From Aldehydirespirator sp965200005 (GTDB lineage Bacteria; Actinomycetota; Acidimicrobiia; Acidimicrobiales; Aldehydirespiratoraceae), in assembly GCA_965200005.1 (NCBI GenBank), contig OZ241331.1, positions 3,038,001 to 3,102,000 of the forward strand: 64,000 bases of DNA. Direction: 5' to 3'. A program made the translations under genes and the position numbers. The notes below the pieces were generated by a model. The model was given only the letters and a program-made list of their open reading frames with translations. It was not told the origin of the DNA and ran no database searches. This document shows positions 17,638-26,378 of the stretch, piece after piece; the stretch's first letter is position 1; each line of letters starts with the position of its first letter.

Positions 17638-17677
17638 TAGCCCTGTGAGTCCTATGAGTGAGGCTGAATGGGGCCGC

Positions 17678-18454
17678 TCAGGCGTTGCGTAGATGGATCA
17701 CATCTCCGGCCTCGATGCGATGCATCAAACCCCCCGCATACACGATCAGGCAGCCTCGGTCGTCTACGTCGTGGGCGATACCCACAATCGGGTTCAAGCC
17801 GTGGCGCTCCACCCGCACTCGGCTGCCGATTGTTGCTGAGGATCGCCGTATGGCAGTACGCGCCGCTGCGTAATCCCGTCGATACCGCCCCAGCGCTTCA
17901 ATGATTGCTGCAAGCAGCCGATCACGATCAACATCGGCGCCGGCCTCAGCGAGTGACACCGCACCTTCTACGCCGGGTAGGGGTGACAGGTTGATTCCGA
18001 TGCCCACGACCACCACGGCAGGCGTAGATGCCACCACATCAGCAAGTACGCCTGCGAGCTTGCCATGGACGCTCGGGGACTCAACTAATAGATCGTTCGG
18101 CCATTTGGTCCTCACGACATCGCCTGAGTCGCCGAGTGCCTGCTGACACGCTTCAAGGGCTGCCGCAGACACTGCCGTCACCTCGTTGGCCGCCGCATCG
18201 AGTTCGCATGGCAAGCGAAAGCTCACCAGCAGACAACTCGGGTCAGGCCCGCCAGCCGACTCCGGATCCTGGTCAATCCAGCGTCTCGTGAGCCGGCCGC
18301 GGCCTGCGCTCTGGTGATCAGCGACCAGCACTGCTGGAAATGTCTGACCTCTTCGAGCCTGGTTTGCTAGGTCGTCATTCGTCGATCCAGTCCAGGCAAC
18401 ATGGCGCAATCGACCGAGTCCGATGATGCGTGCCGCAGCGTCGCTAAGGTGCAT
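17678..18454 (-). CDS. birA: Biotin--[acetyl-CoA-carboxylase] ligase
   Basis: 258 residues. Biotin ligase motifs are WTGSTNDDLANQAR, the biotinyl-adenylate loop VADHQSAGRGRLTRRW (GRGR), RTKWPNDLLV (KWPND) and HGKLAGVLADV, VVVGIGINLSP. A small C-terminal SH3-like domain follows from about residue 200. There is no N-terminal winged helix, so this is a class I ligase without repressor function. It is divergent from the biotin-carrying carboxylase gene 123 bases away, its probable substrate. Confidence 0.95.
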   Translation of the reverse strand: MHLSDAAARIIGLGRLRHVAWTGSTNDDLANQARRGQTFPAVLVADHQSAGRGRLTRRWIDQDPESAGGPDPSCLLVSFRLPCELDAAANEVTAVSAAALEACQQALGDSGDVVRTKWPNDLLVESPSVHGKLAGVLADVVASTPAVVVVGIGINLSPLPGVEGAVSLAEAGADVDRDRLLAAIIEALGRYRRDYAAARTAIRRSSATIGSRVRVERHGLNPIVGIAHDVDDRGCLIVYAGGLMHRIEAGDVIHLRNA

Positions 18455-18577
18455 CAGAGTCCCAAGTGTCAGACGCCCAACGGTGTGCTGTCACCGCTGC
18501 AAATCACCCCTCGAGTGGGCAGCGGGAACACACATCAGGGCCAGTCTGTGCGATCCGGCGCGCGATCGGCTATTTCA

Positions 18578-20350
18578 ATGCCTGTGTTTTCGAAGGTGCT
18601 GATAGCCAACCGTGGAGAAATAGCGGTGCGTGTGATACGTGCGTGCCGCGAGATGGGCATCGCTTCGGTGGCTGTGTACTCAGACCTCGACCGTGACGCC
18701 CTACACGTGCGTCTAGCCGATGAGGCATACGCACTTGGCGGCTCAACCGCAGCCGAGAGCTACCTGCGAGCCGACGCCATCGTCGAGATTGCCGAGAGCA
18801 GCAAAGCTGAGGCGATACATCCTGGGTACGGCTTCCTGAGCGAAAACGCCGACTTCGCGCGTGCGGTGACACGTCGGGGCATCACCTTTGTGGGGCCACC
18901 ACCGGCTGCCATCGATGTCATGGGTGACAAGCTCTCAGCGCGCTCCGCAGCAGATCGCGCTGGTGTGTCGGGCGTGCCGGGTACGAGCACTCCTACCCAA
19001 GATGTCGACGACGTAGCCGCCTTTGGAGCGAGCCACGGCTGGCCGGTGGCCATCAAGGCTGCCTATGGCGGCGGCGGTCGAGGCATGAAAGTTGTCGCAG
19101 GACAACACGAGGCGTCCGATGCCCTCGAGTCTGCACGGCGTGAAGCACTCGCCTATTTCGGGCGTGACGAGTTGTATCTCGAGCGATACTTCCCGGCCGC
19201 TCGACATGTCGAGGTGCAGGTGCTCGCGGATAGCCACGGCAACTGCATCTATCTGGGGACTCGTGACTGTTCGGCTCAGCGGCGCCACCAGAAACTCATT
19301 GAAGAAGCCCCTGCTCCTGATGTCCCTCCCGAAGTGCTCACAGCCATGGGCGAAGCCGCAACCGACGTGGCCCGCGGCTGCGGCTATGTGAATGCGGGCA
19401 CGGTCGAGTTCCTCTACGCCGAGGGATCGTTCTTCTACCTCGAGATGAACACTCGGCTGCAGGTGGAACATCCGGTCACCGAGATGGTTACCGGCGTTGA
19501 CCTAGTCGAGCAGCAGTTGCTCATCGCCTCAGGCGAGCCGCTCACGATCACCCAGGACGACGTTGCCATCACCGGCCACGCCATCGAGGTGCGCATCAAT
19601 GCTGAAGACCCAGCCAACGGCGCTTTCTTGCCATGCCCGGGAACGATTAGCGCTCTGCGTGTGGCGAGCGGCTACGGCACACGCTGGGATGGCGGTTACG
19701 AGTCAGGTGACCGGCTTAGCGAGTTCTACGACAACCTCATCGGCAAGCTCATCGTGTGGGGACGGGATCGCCCGAGGGCTATCGGCCGCGCGTTGCGTGC
19801 CCTCGACGAGACCGAAGTCACCGGTGTGGCAACCACAATGGGCGCTGCGCAGGCGATCATCGGCCACGACGACTTCGCGACTGTCAATCACACGACTCGC
19901 TGGGTAGAAGACAGCCTGGATCTGTCTGGTGTCGCCTCACGAAGTGACGCTGAGACCTCGCCTCATGGCTTGCAACCCGAAAGTGCGTCGAGACGCAAGC
20001 TTGATGTTGAGGTTGACGGGAAGCGTTTCGAGGTGGGTGTCTGGGTTCCAGATCAAGCCAGCGCCGCAGTCTCTCCCACCGCGAGACGTGGCGGACCACG
20101 GCACGGTTCGCGCAAACCAAACATGGCAGCGGGCGGCTCCGGTGACGTGACAGTGCCAATGCAGGGAACGATCGTCAAGGTGCTCGTGGAGGCCGGCGAC
20201 ACAGTCGAGGCAGGTGACGTGATCGTTGTGCTCGAAGCGATGAAGATGGAAAACAACGTGCTCGCCCCCCGCTCAGGCACCGTCAGCGAAGTCCGCTCCG
20301 AGGTTGGAGATTCGGTCGGTGGCGGCGACACGGTCGCAGTCATTTCCTGA
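18578..20350 (+). CDS. accA3: Acyl-CoA carboxylase alpha subunit (biotin carboxylase plus biotin carrier)
   Basis: 590 residues from the ATG at 18578. The frame is open further upstream to 18401, but that stretch overlaps birA and lacks family similarity. Biotin carboxylase occupies about 1-445: FSKVLIANRGEIAVRVIRA, HPGYGFLSENADFA, AAYGGGGRGMKVV (ATP-grasp glycine loop), YLERYFPAARHVEVQVL, and FYLEMNTRLQVEHPVTE. The C-terminal carrier domain ends with VLEAMKMENNV, the Lys being biotinylated. This is the actinobacterial fused alpha subunit for acetyl- and propionyl-CoA carboxylation; a beta subunit is not in the window. The stop abuts the next ATG directly. Confidence 0.95.
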   Translation: MPVFSKVLIANRGEIAVRVIRACREMGIASVAVYSDLDRDALHVRLADEAYALGGSTAAESYLRADAIVEIAESSKAEAIHPGYGFLSENADFARAVTRRGITFVGPPPAAIDVMGDKLSARSAADRAGVSGVPGTSTPTQDVDDVAAFGASHGWPVAIKAAYGGGGRGMKVVAGQHEASDALESARREALAYFGRDELYLERYFPAARHVEVQVLADSHGNCIYLGTRDCSAQRRHQKLIEEAPAPDVPPEVLTAMGEAATDVARGCGYVNAGTVEFLYAEGSFFYLEMNTRLQVEHPVTEMVTGVDLVEQQLLIASGEPLTITQDDVAITGHAIEVRINAEDPANGAFLPCPGTISALRVASGYGTRWDGGYESGDRLSEFYDNLIGKLIVWGRDRPRAIGRALRALDETEVTGVATTMGAAQAIIGHDDFATVNHTTRWVEDSLDLSGVASRSDAETSPHGLQPESASRRKLDVEVDGKRFEVGVWVPDQASAAVSPTARRGGPRHGSRKPNMAAGGSGDVTVPMQGTIVKVLVEAGDTVEAGDVIVVLEAMKMENNVLAPRSGTVSEVRSEVGDSVGGGDTVAVIS

Positions 20351-21997
20351 ATGAGCATTCGTTGGGCGCGAGCGGGTTGGCCGCTCGCAGCGGTGGTCAC
20401 AGCGGCAGCCGTGGTGGTGCGCTTCGTTGCGCCATCGCCGCTGTGGCTCGACGAGGCCCTGTCCACGAACATCGCGGCGCTTAGCGCTGCTGATGTGATT
20501 GCGGCGCTCCGTCATGACGGGCACCCGCCCCTGTACTACCTGCTACTTGGCGTATGGATGGACATCGTGGGAACCTCCGATGCTGGCGCCAGAGCCCTAT
20601 CGGGGATCTTCTCACTAGGGGCCGCAGTCACCGTCTGGGGTGCTACCCGCTGCCGTTTGGGACCGAGGGTGGCTCGTTTCGCTCTCGTGTTGGCGCTGAC
20701 GTCGCCTTTCTTGGTGCGCTACGGAGCCGAGGCGCGCATGTATGCACTGGTGGCGCTGATTACGGGCAGTGGCTGGTGGCTCGTGGAAGCGTCGCTTCGC
20801 AATCCGCGCCTCGGTCGACTGATCGCGCTCGGGGTGGTAGCAGCCTCTGCTCTCTACACCCACTACTGGATGATCTTCGTGGTGCTTGCGACTCTGGTAG
20901 TGGTCAACTACCCGAGTTTTGCACGCCGCCGGAACACCGGTCACACGAGCATCTTTGGAGGGTCGGGCACTTCCTCACGAACCACGCCCTCGCTCGCTCG
21001 ATCTCCGAGCCGCAACCCGGCCGACCTGCTGACAAGAGCGGAGATCGTGGCGAGCCGGAGGGTGAGCGTTGCGATCGTGCTCGGGGCAGCAAGTTTCGTG
21101 TTCTGGTTGCCCGTGTTTGTGAGTCAGGCAACCCACACCGGCACTCCCTGGTCAAAGCGTGCTCGACCCGCCGAGGTAGTAGTTGAGTCCCTGCAGGCCC
21201 TCGGTGGTGGCAGACGCTTCGAGCCGGTATTTGTCGGGGTGATTCTTGCTGTAGCGATTGTTGTGGGGGCAACGCTGTGGCGCACCGGTCATGGCTCGGT
21301 GTCGCTGCGCTGGCCGCCTCGGCGAAGAGTCGCACCGATCGTGGCCGTCGTAGTTCTGACGCTGGGTGTTGGAGGCGCTGCCGCAACCGTGTCCGGCACG
21401 GCATTCGAGGCCCGCTACACGGCCGTTGTTGTGCCGATGCTGCTGGCGATTGCGGCTGGGGGGATCGCTGCATTAGGGCGACACACAGCACCCCTTGTAC
21501 TTGGGGTGATTGCCCTGTTCTCGCTAGCCGTCGCCATTGACGAAGCCCGCCGGGACCGCACCCAGGGAAGCGAAGTCGCTGCCGCGATTACTGCAGCGAT
21601 GGCATCAGAAAACACCATGGAGGACACTGGCAGCGGCTCGGCAGGTGAGGTGATCGTGTTCTGCCCGGATCAACTGGCACCGGCTGTGCTGCGCTACCTA
21701 AATGAACCTGTCACCGTGCTAACCCTCCCGAGCACCGCCAATCCCGAGTTGATGGACTGGTACGACTACACCGAGCGCATCGAAGCCAGTGACCCCGCCG
21801 ACATCGCAGCAGCGGCTCTCGAAGCTGCCGGTTCACGGCGGATCTGGCTGGTGGGCGCCTCGGGCTACCGCGGCTTTGAGTCGAACTGTGGTCAGATCGC
21901 CGTTGCGCTCGCTGCCGAGCGCACGTCAAGAGGGGTGGTTCCTGCACGGCAGGTGACTGAACACATGACGCTGCGTAGCTACGACGCCGGGGCATGA
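20351..21997 (+). CDS. Multi-spanning GT39-like (PMT/ArnT-type) glycosyltransferase
   Basis: 548 residues with about ten or more hydrophobic helices. Features of lipid-phosphate-sugar-dependent GT-C enzymes are the first external loop WLDEALSTN (acidic residue after helix 1), DGHPPLYYLLLG (His-Pro-Pro), and YGAEARMYALVALI. It would transfer a sugar from a polyprenyl-phosphate donor outside the membrane. The ATG follows the accA3 stop without a gap, so it is probably cotranscribed with it, an unusual partner for which I see no biochemical reason. The last 110 residues are a soluble-looking tail. Confidence 0.82.
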   Translation: MSIRWARAGWPLAAVVTAAAVVVRFVAPSPLWLDEALSTNIAALSAADVIAALRHDGHPPLYYLLLGVWMDIVGTSDAGARALSGIFSLGAAVTVWGATRCRLGPRVARFALVLALTSPFLVRYGAEARMYALVALITGSGWWLVEASLRNPRLGRLIALGVVAASALYTHYWMIFVVLATLVVVNYPSFARRRNTGHTSIFGGSGTSSRTTPSLARSPSRNPADLLTRAEIVASRRVSVAIVLGAASFVFWLPVFVSQATHTGTPWSKRARPAEVVVESLQALGGGRRFEPVFVGVILAVAIVVGATLWRTGHGSVSLRWPPRRRVAPIVAVVVLTLGVGGAAATVSGTAFEARYTAVVVPMLLAIAAGGIAALGRHTAPLVLGVIALFSLAVAIDEARRDRTQGSEVAAAITAAMASENTMEDTGSGSAGEVIVFCPDQLAPAVLRYLNEPVTVLTLPSTANPELMDWYDYTERIEASDPADIAAAALEAAGSRRIWLVGASGYRGFESNCGQIAVALAAERTSRGVVPARQVTEHMTLRSYDAGA

Positions 21998-22001
21998 AAC
22001 C

Positions 22002-23120
22002 GTGGATGCCGCCACCCCGAGCAACACGGCCATGTGGAAGGCGGTACTGGGCGCCTTCGTAGAGGCGAGGGTTTACGTCGCAGCCGCTTACATCGTCAGT
22101 TCCGCAGTCACCAACCGGCTACAGCCAGCACCTGCTTTCTCACCGCTTAGCGATGGATTGCTGGCCTGGGATGGTCGCTGGTACGAGTTGATCGCTGCTC
22201 ACGGCTATGGGGATGCCAGCGACCCAGCAGTGCGCTTCTTCCCGCTGTGGCCGATGCTCGGTCGGGCCCTGGCACCCTTGTGGCGAGTCGATCCCGGTAT
22301 TGCCCTGGTGATCGCGGCAAACCTGCTGGCGCTCTTGGCAGCAGTGTTGCTCTATCGGCTCGTGATTGACGAGACCGACGACCCAGACACTGCAGCATTG
22401 GTGGTGCGCCTATTTGCAGTCGCACCTCCCTCGTTCGTGTTGGTGTTTGCCTACTCAGAGGCCCTGTTCGTGACCCTGTCGCTCGTAGTGGTATTGGCTG
22501 CTCGCAAGAGCCGCTGGTGGTCGTGCTGCGTCGCTGGTTTCCTCGCTGGACTCACGCGCCCGGTCGGAGCGCTCCTCGCTGTCGCAGTTGCATGTGCTGG
22601 CTTCCTTGCGCGCTCACAGTCTCGACTCCAGCCCAAGCGTGCGCGCATCCCGGTAACCGTTGCCATCGTTAGCCCGATCGTGGGAGGCCTCGCTTATCTG
22701 TTTTGGGCTGGTGTAGCGCTCGGAGATGCCACCGCACCGATCGATCACCAGCGGGCCCTTCGGGGCGGCGTGCGCGAGCCCGTGAGCCGGCTCATTGGGG
22801 CTGGTTACAACGGCATTCGCGGTGACAGCGGCGAGTTGTTGCACTTCCTGTCGGCTGTCATGATCATCGCTTTAGCTGTCGTCGCGCTACGCAAGCTCGG
22901 CCCTTCTTTGAGCGTCTATGGCGCGGCCACCGTTGTTGTGTTGCTCGCCGCCGAGAACCTCAACAGCCTTGAGCGTTACGCACTAGCGGCCTTCCCCCTG
23001 GTCATCGCCGCCGGAGTCATGTGCCGTCACCGGCTCATCCAGCGCTGGTTGCCACTAGCGGCAGGTCCACCGATGCTGTGTCTAAGCCTGCTCGCCTTCC
23101 ACGGCGTTTACGTACCCTAG
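22002..23120 (+). CDS. PIG-V-like membrane mannosyltransferase
   Basis: 372 residues, roughly nine or ten hydrophobic segments. The motifs LLAWDGRWYELIA, VRFFPLWPMLGRAL, FVFAYSEALFVTLS (here VFAYSEALF) and GFLAGLTRPVGALL match the PIG-V family of GT-C mannosyltransferases, which also occurs in bacteria. The GTG at 22002, four bases after the preceding gene, is used; an ATG at 22031 is possible. It probably uses polyprenyl-phosphate mannose outside the membrane. The preceding GT39-like enzyme is its operon partner. Confidence 0.82.
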   Translation: MDAATPSNTAMWKAVLGAFVEARVYVAAAYIVSSAVTNRLQPAPAFSPLSDGLLAWDGRWYELIAAHGYGDASDPAVRFFPLWPMLGRALAPLWRVDPGIALVIAANLLALLAAVLLYRLVIDETDDPDTAALVVRLFAVAPPSFVLVFAYSEALFVTLSLVVVLAARKSRWWSCCVAGFLAGLTRPVGALLAVAVACAGFLARSQSRLQPKRARIPVTVAIVSPIVGGLAYLFWAGVALGDATAPIDHQRALRGGVREPVSRLIGAGYNGIRGDSGELLHFLSAVMIIALAVVALRKLGPSLSVYGAATVVVLLAAENLNSLERYALAAFPLVIAAGVMCRHRLIQRWLPLAAGPPMLCLSLLAFHGVYVP

Positions 23121-23134
23121 CAAGACTCTCTTGC
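23120..23134. terminator. Small hairpin between convergent genes
   Basis: GCAAGA-CTC-TCTTGC forms a perfect six-base-pair stem with a three-base loop, starting at the last base of the PIG-V-like gene. There is no U-rich tail, so intrinsic termination is uncertain. It lies in the 38-base gap before the convergent SLH gene. Confidence 0.3.
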
Positions 23135-23158
23135 CGTCGCCGCAACCTGACGAGGGAG

Positions 23159-23872
23159 TTAGCTCGCTCTAAAGTCAATAGGCACGTTGAACTCGGCCAG
23201 TGTGACGATTGGCGATCCGTCGTACGAATAGCTCAGAATCTTCAGCCCGCACCTGACTGGATCTTTACCTCTCTTCAGCGAGGGAATGCCGAGGTCTACG
23301 GTGCTGTGCGGTGACACAACCGTCGGAGTTCTTGTACCACCCAAGAATGCATGTGTCCGTGGGGTGAATATGTCCCTTATGAACGTGTTGTGCTCATAGG
23401 AAGTCATTTCGTAACTGAGGGTTACGGGATAGTCTGTTGAGTTGACGACGTATGCCCAGATTAAAACGTCTGTCCCGGCGCGGTTGTAGTTACAGGATGT
23501 CAATTTGACCGTTACACCGGGAAGCCCCTTGAGCTCTTGAACACTTGGGCCTGTAACTGTGCGGTTCTGGGTTGCTCCCTCGGATCCCCAGCGGAGAAAC
23601 CCGGCGTACTCTGCGCGTGTTCCTTCCGGGAACACTCGGCGCATGATTGTCACGATGTGCTGATCAGTTAGTTGGGTGTCCGGTCGAAAAGTTCCGTTCG
23701 GATATCCGGTGATCCAACCTTGTGAAGCCGCGTATTCGATGTCGGCTCTGTATTCGTGATCGTCGGGGATATCGCTGAACGTGACTTGTGCTATAGCAGC
23801 AATTGTGACTCCTGCGGCGATTACCGAGATTATTGAGAGAGCCACCAACGCACGGTGCCTTGTCGCCAGCAT
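23159..23872 (-). CDS. Secreted protein with one S-layer homology domain
   Basis: 237 residues. An N-terminal signal anchor at about 9-30 (LSIISVIAAGVTIAAIAQV) is followed by an SLH repeat at about 31-80: FSDIPDDHEYRADIEYAAS, GWITGYPNGTFRPDTQLTD, then IVTIMRRVF. Residues 100-237 form a beta-rich domain with two Cys (LTSCNYNRAG and DPVRCGLKI) that may pair, and I do not recognise it. SLH repeats bind pyruvylated wall polymers, so it likely sits on the wall. GC content is visibly lower than in flanking genes, and it is on the opposite strand from both neighbours, suggesting an inserted cassette. Confidence 0.8.
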   Translation of the reverse strand: MLATRHRALVALSIISVIAAGVTIAAIAQVTFSDIPDDHEYRADIEYAASQGWITGYPNGTFRPDTQLTDQHIVTIMRRVFPEGTRAEYAGFLRWGSEGATQNRTVTGPSVQELKGLPGVTVKLTSCNYNRAGTDVLIWAYVVNSTDYPVTLSYEMTSYEHNTFIRDIFTPRTHAFLGGTRTPTVVSPHSTVDLGIPSLKRGKDPVRCGLKILSYSYDGSPIVTLAEFNVPIDFRAS

Positions 23873-23962
23873 TAACGAGCCTCTCGAGAGACGGACGGTC
23901 CATACAATTTCGCGAATAGCGCGGAGACCCGCAACTCAAACCCGTCTCGAGATTGCCCGGTA

Positions 23963-24802
23963 GTGTTCGCCGCGGTGAGGACTACCGGGACGCTTCGCCT
24001 GTCGGCGGCCACCCGCGCCGGTGTCATGCTGACTCGAAGTTTCGCCGAGCGTGAAGTCAAGGGCCTATACAAGCGCACCGTGCTGGGCTGGCTGTGGTCG
24101 CTGCTCAAGCCCCTCACAACCGTCGCGGTGTACAGCTTGGTGTTCGGTGTGATCTATCGAGCGGCGGCCCCAACCACCGCAAACGGACGAGCCGAGACCT
24201 TCGCCCTATACCTGTTCTCCGCTCTTGTGGTTTGGAACGTCTTCACAGGCACAGTCACCGGATCGATGCGCTGGATGCGAGAAGTCGCTGATCTGCGCAA
24301 GAAGATCTACTTCCCCACAGAGACGGCCCTCCTTGGTGGTACCGCTGCCACCTTGCTGCAAAGCGGTCTGGAAGCAGTCATCCTGATCGTCATCATGGCG
24401 CTGCTGGCCAACATCTCATGGACGTTGGTGTTCCTGCCGGTAGTCATGATCCTCACTGCTGTATTCGGCTTGGGGATCGGGTTCGTGGCCGCGGTCCTCA
24501 ACGCCCGTTACCGGGACATCGAACACCTCACTAGCATTGTGTTGAACGTCTTGTTCTTTCTGGTGCCAATCGTTTACACCCCCGACCTCGTGCCCGACAC
24601 CGCTTACGGTTTACCGGTGCGCACCTTTATCGACATCAACCCGCTCAACTCGATGATCACCGTGGCCAGAGACGCCGTGTACTTCTTGCAGCCACCGTCG
24701 CTGGCACAGCTTGCTATCGCACTGAGCTACGCAGTGGTCGCCTTTGGGTCCGGCTGGGTGTATTTCCGCAACCGTTCGATGCGTATCAGCGAAGAGCCCT
24801 GA
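23963..24802 (+). CDS. ABC-2 type polysaccharide export permease (Wzm/TagG-like)
   Basis: 279 residues from GTG. The cytoplasmic amphipathic start (LTRSFAEREVKGLYKRTVLGWLW, cited as REVKGLYKRTVLGWLW) is the hallmark of O-antigen and teichoic-acid exporters. Six membrane segments follow, with MREVADLRKKIYFPTE on the cytoplasmic side and FLVPIVYTPDLVP and INPLNSMITVARDAV near the C-terminus. With the following ATPase it would export a complete lipid-linked glycan. A seven-codon micro-ORF bridges its stop to the ATPase start. Confidence 0.92.
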   Translation: MFAAVRTTGTLRLSAATRAGVMLTRSFAEREVKGLYKRTVLGWLWSLLKPLTTVAVYSLVFGVIYRAAAPTTANGRAETFALYLFSALVVWNVFTGTVTGSMRWMREVADLRKKIYFPTETALLGGTAATLLQSGLEAVILIVIMALLANISWTLVFLPVVMILTAVFGLGIGFVAAVLNARYRDIEHLTSIVLNVLFFLVPIVYTPDLVPDTAYGLPVRTFIDINPLNSMITVARDAVYFLQPPSLAQLAIALSYAVVAFGSGWVYFRNRSMRISEEP

Positions 24803-24825
24803 TGCAGATGGCCCAGCGAGCGTGA
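24802..24825 (+). other. Seven-codon bridging micro-ORF between exporter permease and ATPase
   Basis: The permease TGA (24800-24802) shares its A with an ATG. The frame reads MQMAQRA and stops at 24823-24825, where the TGA overlaps the ATPase GTG at 24822 as GTGA. The 19-base gap is exactly filled. A translational relay is the simplest functional reading; chance remains possible. Confidence 0.35.
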
Positions 24826-25559
24826 GAGCCGGCTGCGCACTCGAGTTGAGTCGAGTCTCCAAACGCTTCCGAGTCGAACTCGACAGACCCAGCTCCCTCA
24901 AAGAAGCGGTACTGCGCTTCGGTCGTCGCCGCATCGATGAGTTCTGGGCTTTGCGTGACGTGTCACTTGAAGTCTCGGCAGGTTCGTTCTTCGGGCTCGT
25001 CGGTCACAACGGCAGCGGCAAGTCGACGCTGCTGCGGCTCATGGCAGGCATCCACCGTCCCACGAGTGGCGACATCGCTACTCGCGGCCGTCTCTCGGCC
25101 ATGCTTGAACTCGGTGCTGGCTTCCACCCCGACCTAACCGGCCGTGAGAACGTCTACCTCAACGGCGCCATCCTCGGGTTAGGGCGCAAACAGATGACAC
25201 GAGCACTAGATGACATCGTCGAATTCAGCGGCATCGGCAGCCTCATCGACGCCCCAGTCAAGATCTACTCCAGCGGCATGTACGCCCGCCTCGGGTTTGC
25301 GGTTGCGGTCAATGTCGAACCTGAGATCCTGCTAGTGGATGAGGTCATCGCAGTCGGTGACGACCAGTTCCAGACCCGCTGCCTCGACCATATGGAAGTG
25401 CTGCGCTCGGCGGGGACCACGATCGTGCTGGTTTCCCACGACACCGAACTCGTGAAGCGCCTCTGTGACACCGCCGGCTGGCTCGATGGCGGGCACCTGC
25501 GTTCAGTAGGGGAACCATCAGAGGTCATAAGCCGCTACCTGAATACGAGCGAGCGCTAG
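24822..25559 (+). CDS. Polysaccharide ABC exporter ATPase (Wzt/TagH-like)
   Basis: 245 residues from the GTG at 24822. The frame is open to 24744, but that part lies inside the permease. Motifs are LVGHNGSGKSTLLRLMAG (Walker A), LSAMLELGAGFHPDLTGRE (Q-loop-region variant typical of glycan exporters), VKIYSSGMYARLGFAVAV (signature), ILLVDEVIAVGDDQFQ (Walker B) and VLVSHDTELV (H-loop). The C-terminal carbohydrate-binding domain of Wzt proteins that read a chain terminator is absent, so recognition of a capped chain by this subunit is unlikely. Confidence 0.93.
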   Translation: MRAGCALELSRVSKRFRVELDRPSSLKEAVLRFGRRRIDEFWALRDVSLEVSAGSFFGLVGHNGSGKSTLLRLMAGIHRPTSGDIATRGRLSAMLELGAGFHPDLTGRENVYLNGAILGLGRKQMTRALDDIVEFSGIGSLIDAPVKIYSSGMYARLGFAVAVNVEPEILLVDEVIAVGDDQFQTRCLDHMEVLRSAGTTIVLVSHDTELVKRLCDTAGWLDGGHLRSVGEPSEVISRYLNTSER

Positions 25560-25570
25560 CGTCACCTGCC

Positions 25571-26302
25571 GTGTCGCAGCCCCGTGCCTGCCTGTCAGTG
25601 GTCATGCCTTGTTACAACGAGGAAGCCACCGTCGCCGAGATGGCTGCACGTGTACTAGCAAGTCCTTACACAGCCGAGTTGGTGATCGTTGACGACGGCT
25701 CCACCGACGCAAGCCGTGACGTGCTCAAGACCCTCACTGACCTCAGGATCAAAGTCTTCCTGCAGCCACACAACATGGGCAAAGGCGCTGCCCTCAGGCG
25801 AGGATTTGCGGAGGTCACCAGCGAATTCGTAGTCGTCCAAGATGCTGACCTCGAGTACAACCCCAACGACTGGAGCTTGCTGCTCGCCCCCTTGTTGAGC
25901 GGGGAAGCTGACGTGGTCTATGGATCACGCTTCGTGTCGAGCCGCCCACGCCGGGTGCTGTACTTCTGGCACTCGGTCGGCAACCGGATGCTGACACTGC
26001 TCTCAAACGCCTTCACCGACCTGAACCTCACCGACATGGAGACTTGCTACAAGGCCCTGCGGCGAGAAGTCGTCGAGTCGATCACCGTTGAGGAAGACCG
26101 TTTCGGATTCGAGCCCGAGATAACCGCCAAGGTTGCCGCCGGCGGATGGCGGGTCTGGGAGGTCGGCATCTCCTATTCGGGACGCACCTATGCAGAGGGG
26201 AAGAAGATTGGCTGGCGCGACGGGCTGGCTGCGGTCGCTTGCATAGTGAAGTACGGGGTGCGGGAACGCCGTCGCGCACGTAGAGCCCGCAGGCACGGCT
26301 AG
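25571..26302 (+). CDS. Family 2 glycosyltransferase, polyprenyl-phosphate sugar synthase-like
   Basis: 243 residues from GTG. It is a compact GT-A fold without membrane helices: CLSVVMPCYNEEATVAEM, ELVIVDDGSTDASRDVL, NMGKGAALRRGFAEV, VVQDADLEYNPNDW (DAD metal site), VVYGSRFV and TDMETCYKALRREVV. This is the pattern of dolichyl/polyprenyl-phosphate mannose and glucose synthases. It could supply the lipid-phosphate donor for the GT39-like and PIG-V-like transferases nearby. It follows the exporter ATPase after 11 bases. Confidence 0.88.
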   Translation: MSQPRACLSVVMPCYNEEATVAEMAARVLASPYTAELVIVDDGSTDASRDVLKTLTDLRIKVFLQPHNMGKGAALRRGFAEVTSEFVVVQDADLEYNPNDWSLLLAPLLSGEADVVYGSRFVSSRPRRVLYFWHSVGNRMLTLLSNAFTDLNLTDMETCYKALRREVVESITVEEDRFGFEPEITAKVAAGGWRVWEVGISYSGRTYAEGKKIGWRDGLAAVACIVKYGVRERRRARRARRHG

Positions 26303-26378
26303 CCTTCGCGGCGGTTGGACGGGCGGTCAACCAAGCAACCGAATTAGCCATACCGGCGCGCCAAAGGCAACCAGTTTG

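Noticed and set aside
18401..18577. N-terminal extension of the carboxylase alpha subunit
   Set aside because: It overlaps divergent birA and adds 59 residues before the universal FSKVLIANRGEIA start; the ATG at 18578 is preferred.
21994..22062. 22-codon ORF starting at the stop of the GT39-like gene
   Set aside because: It overlaps the preceding stop as ATGA but runs 60 bases into the next gene instead of ending at its start.
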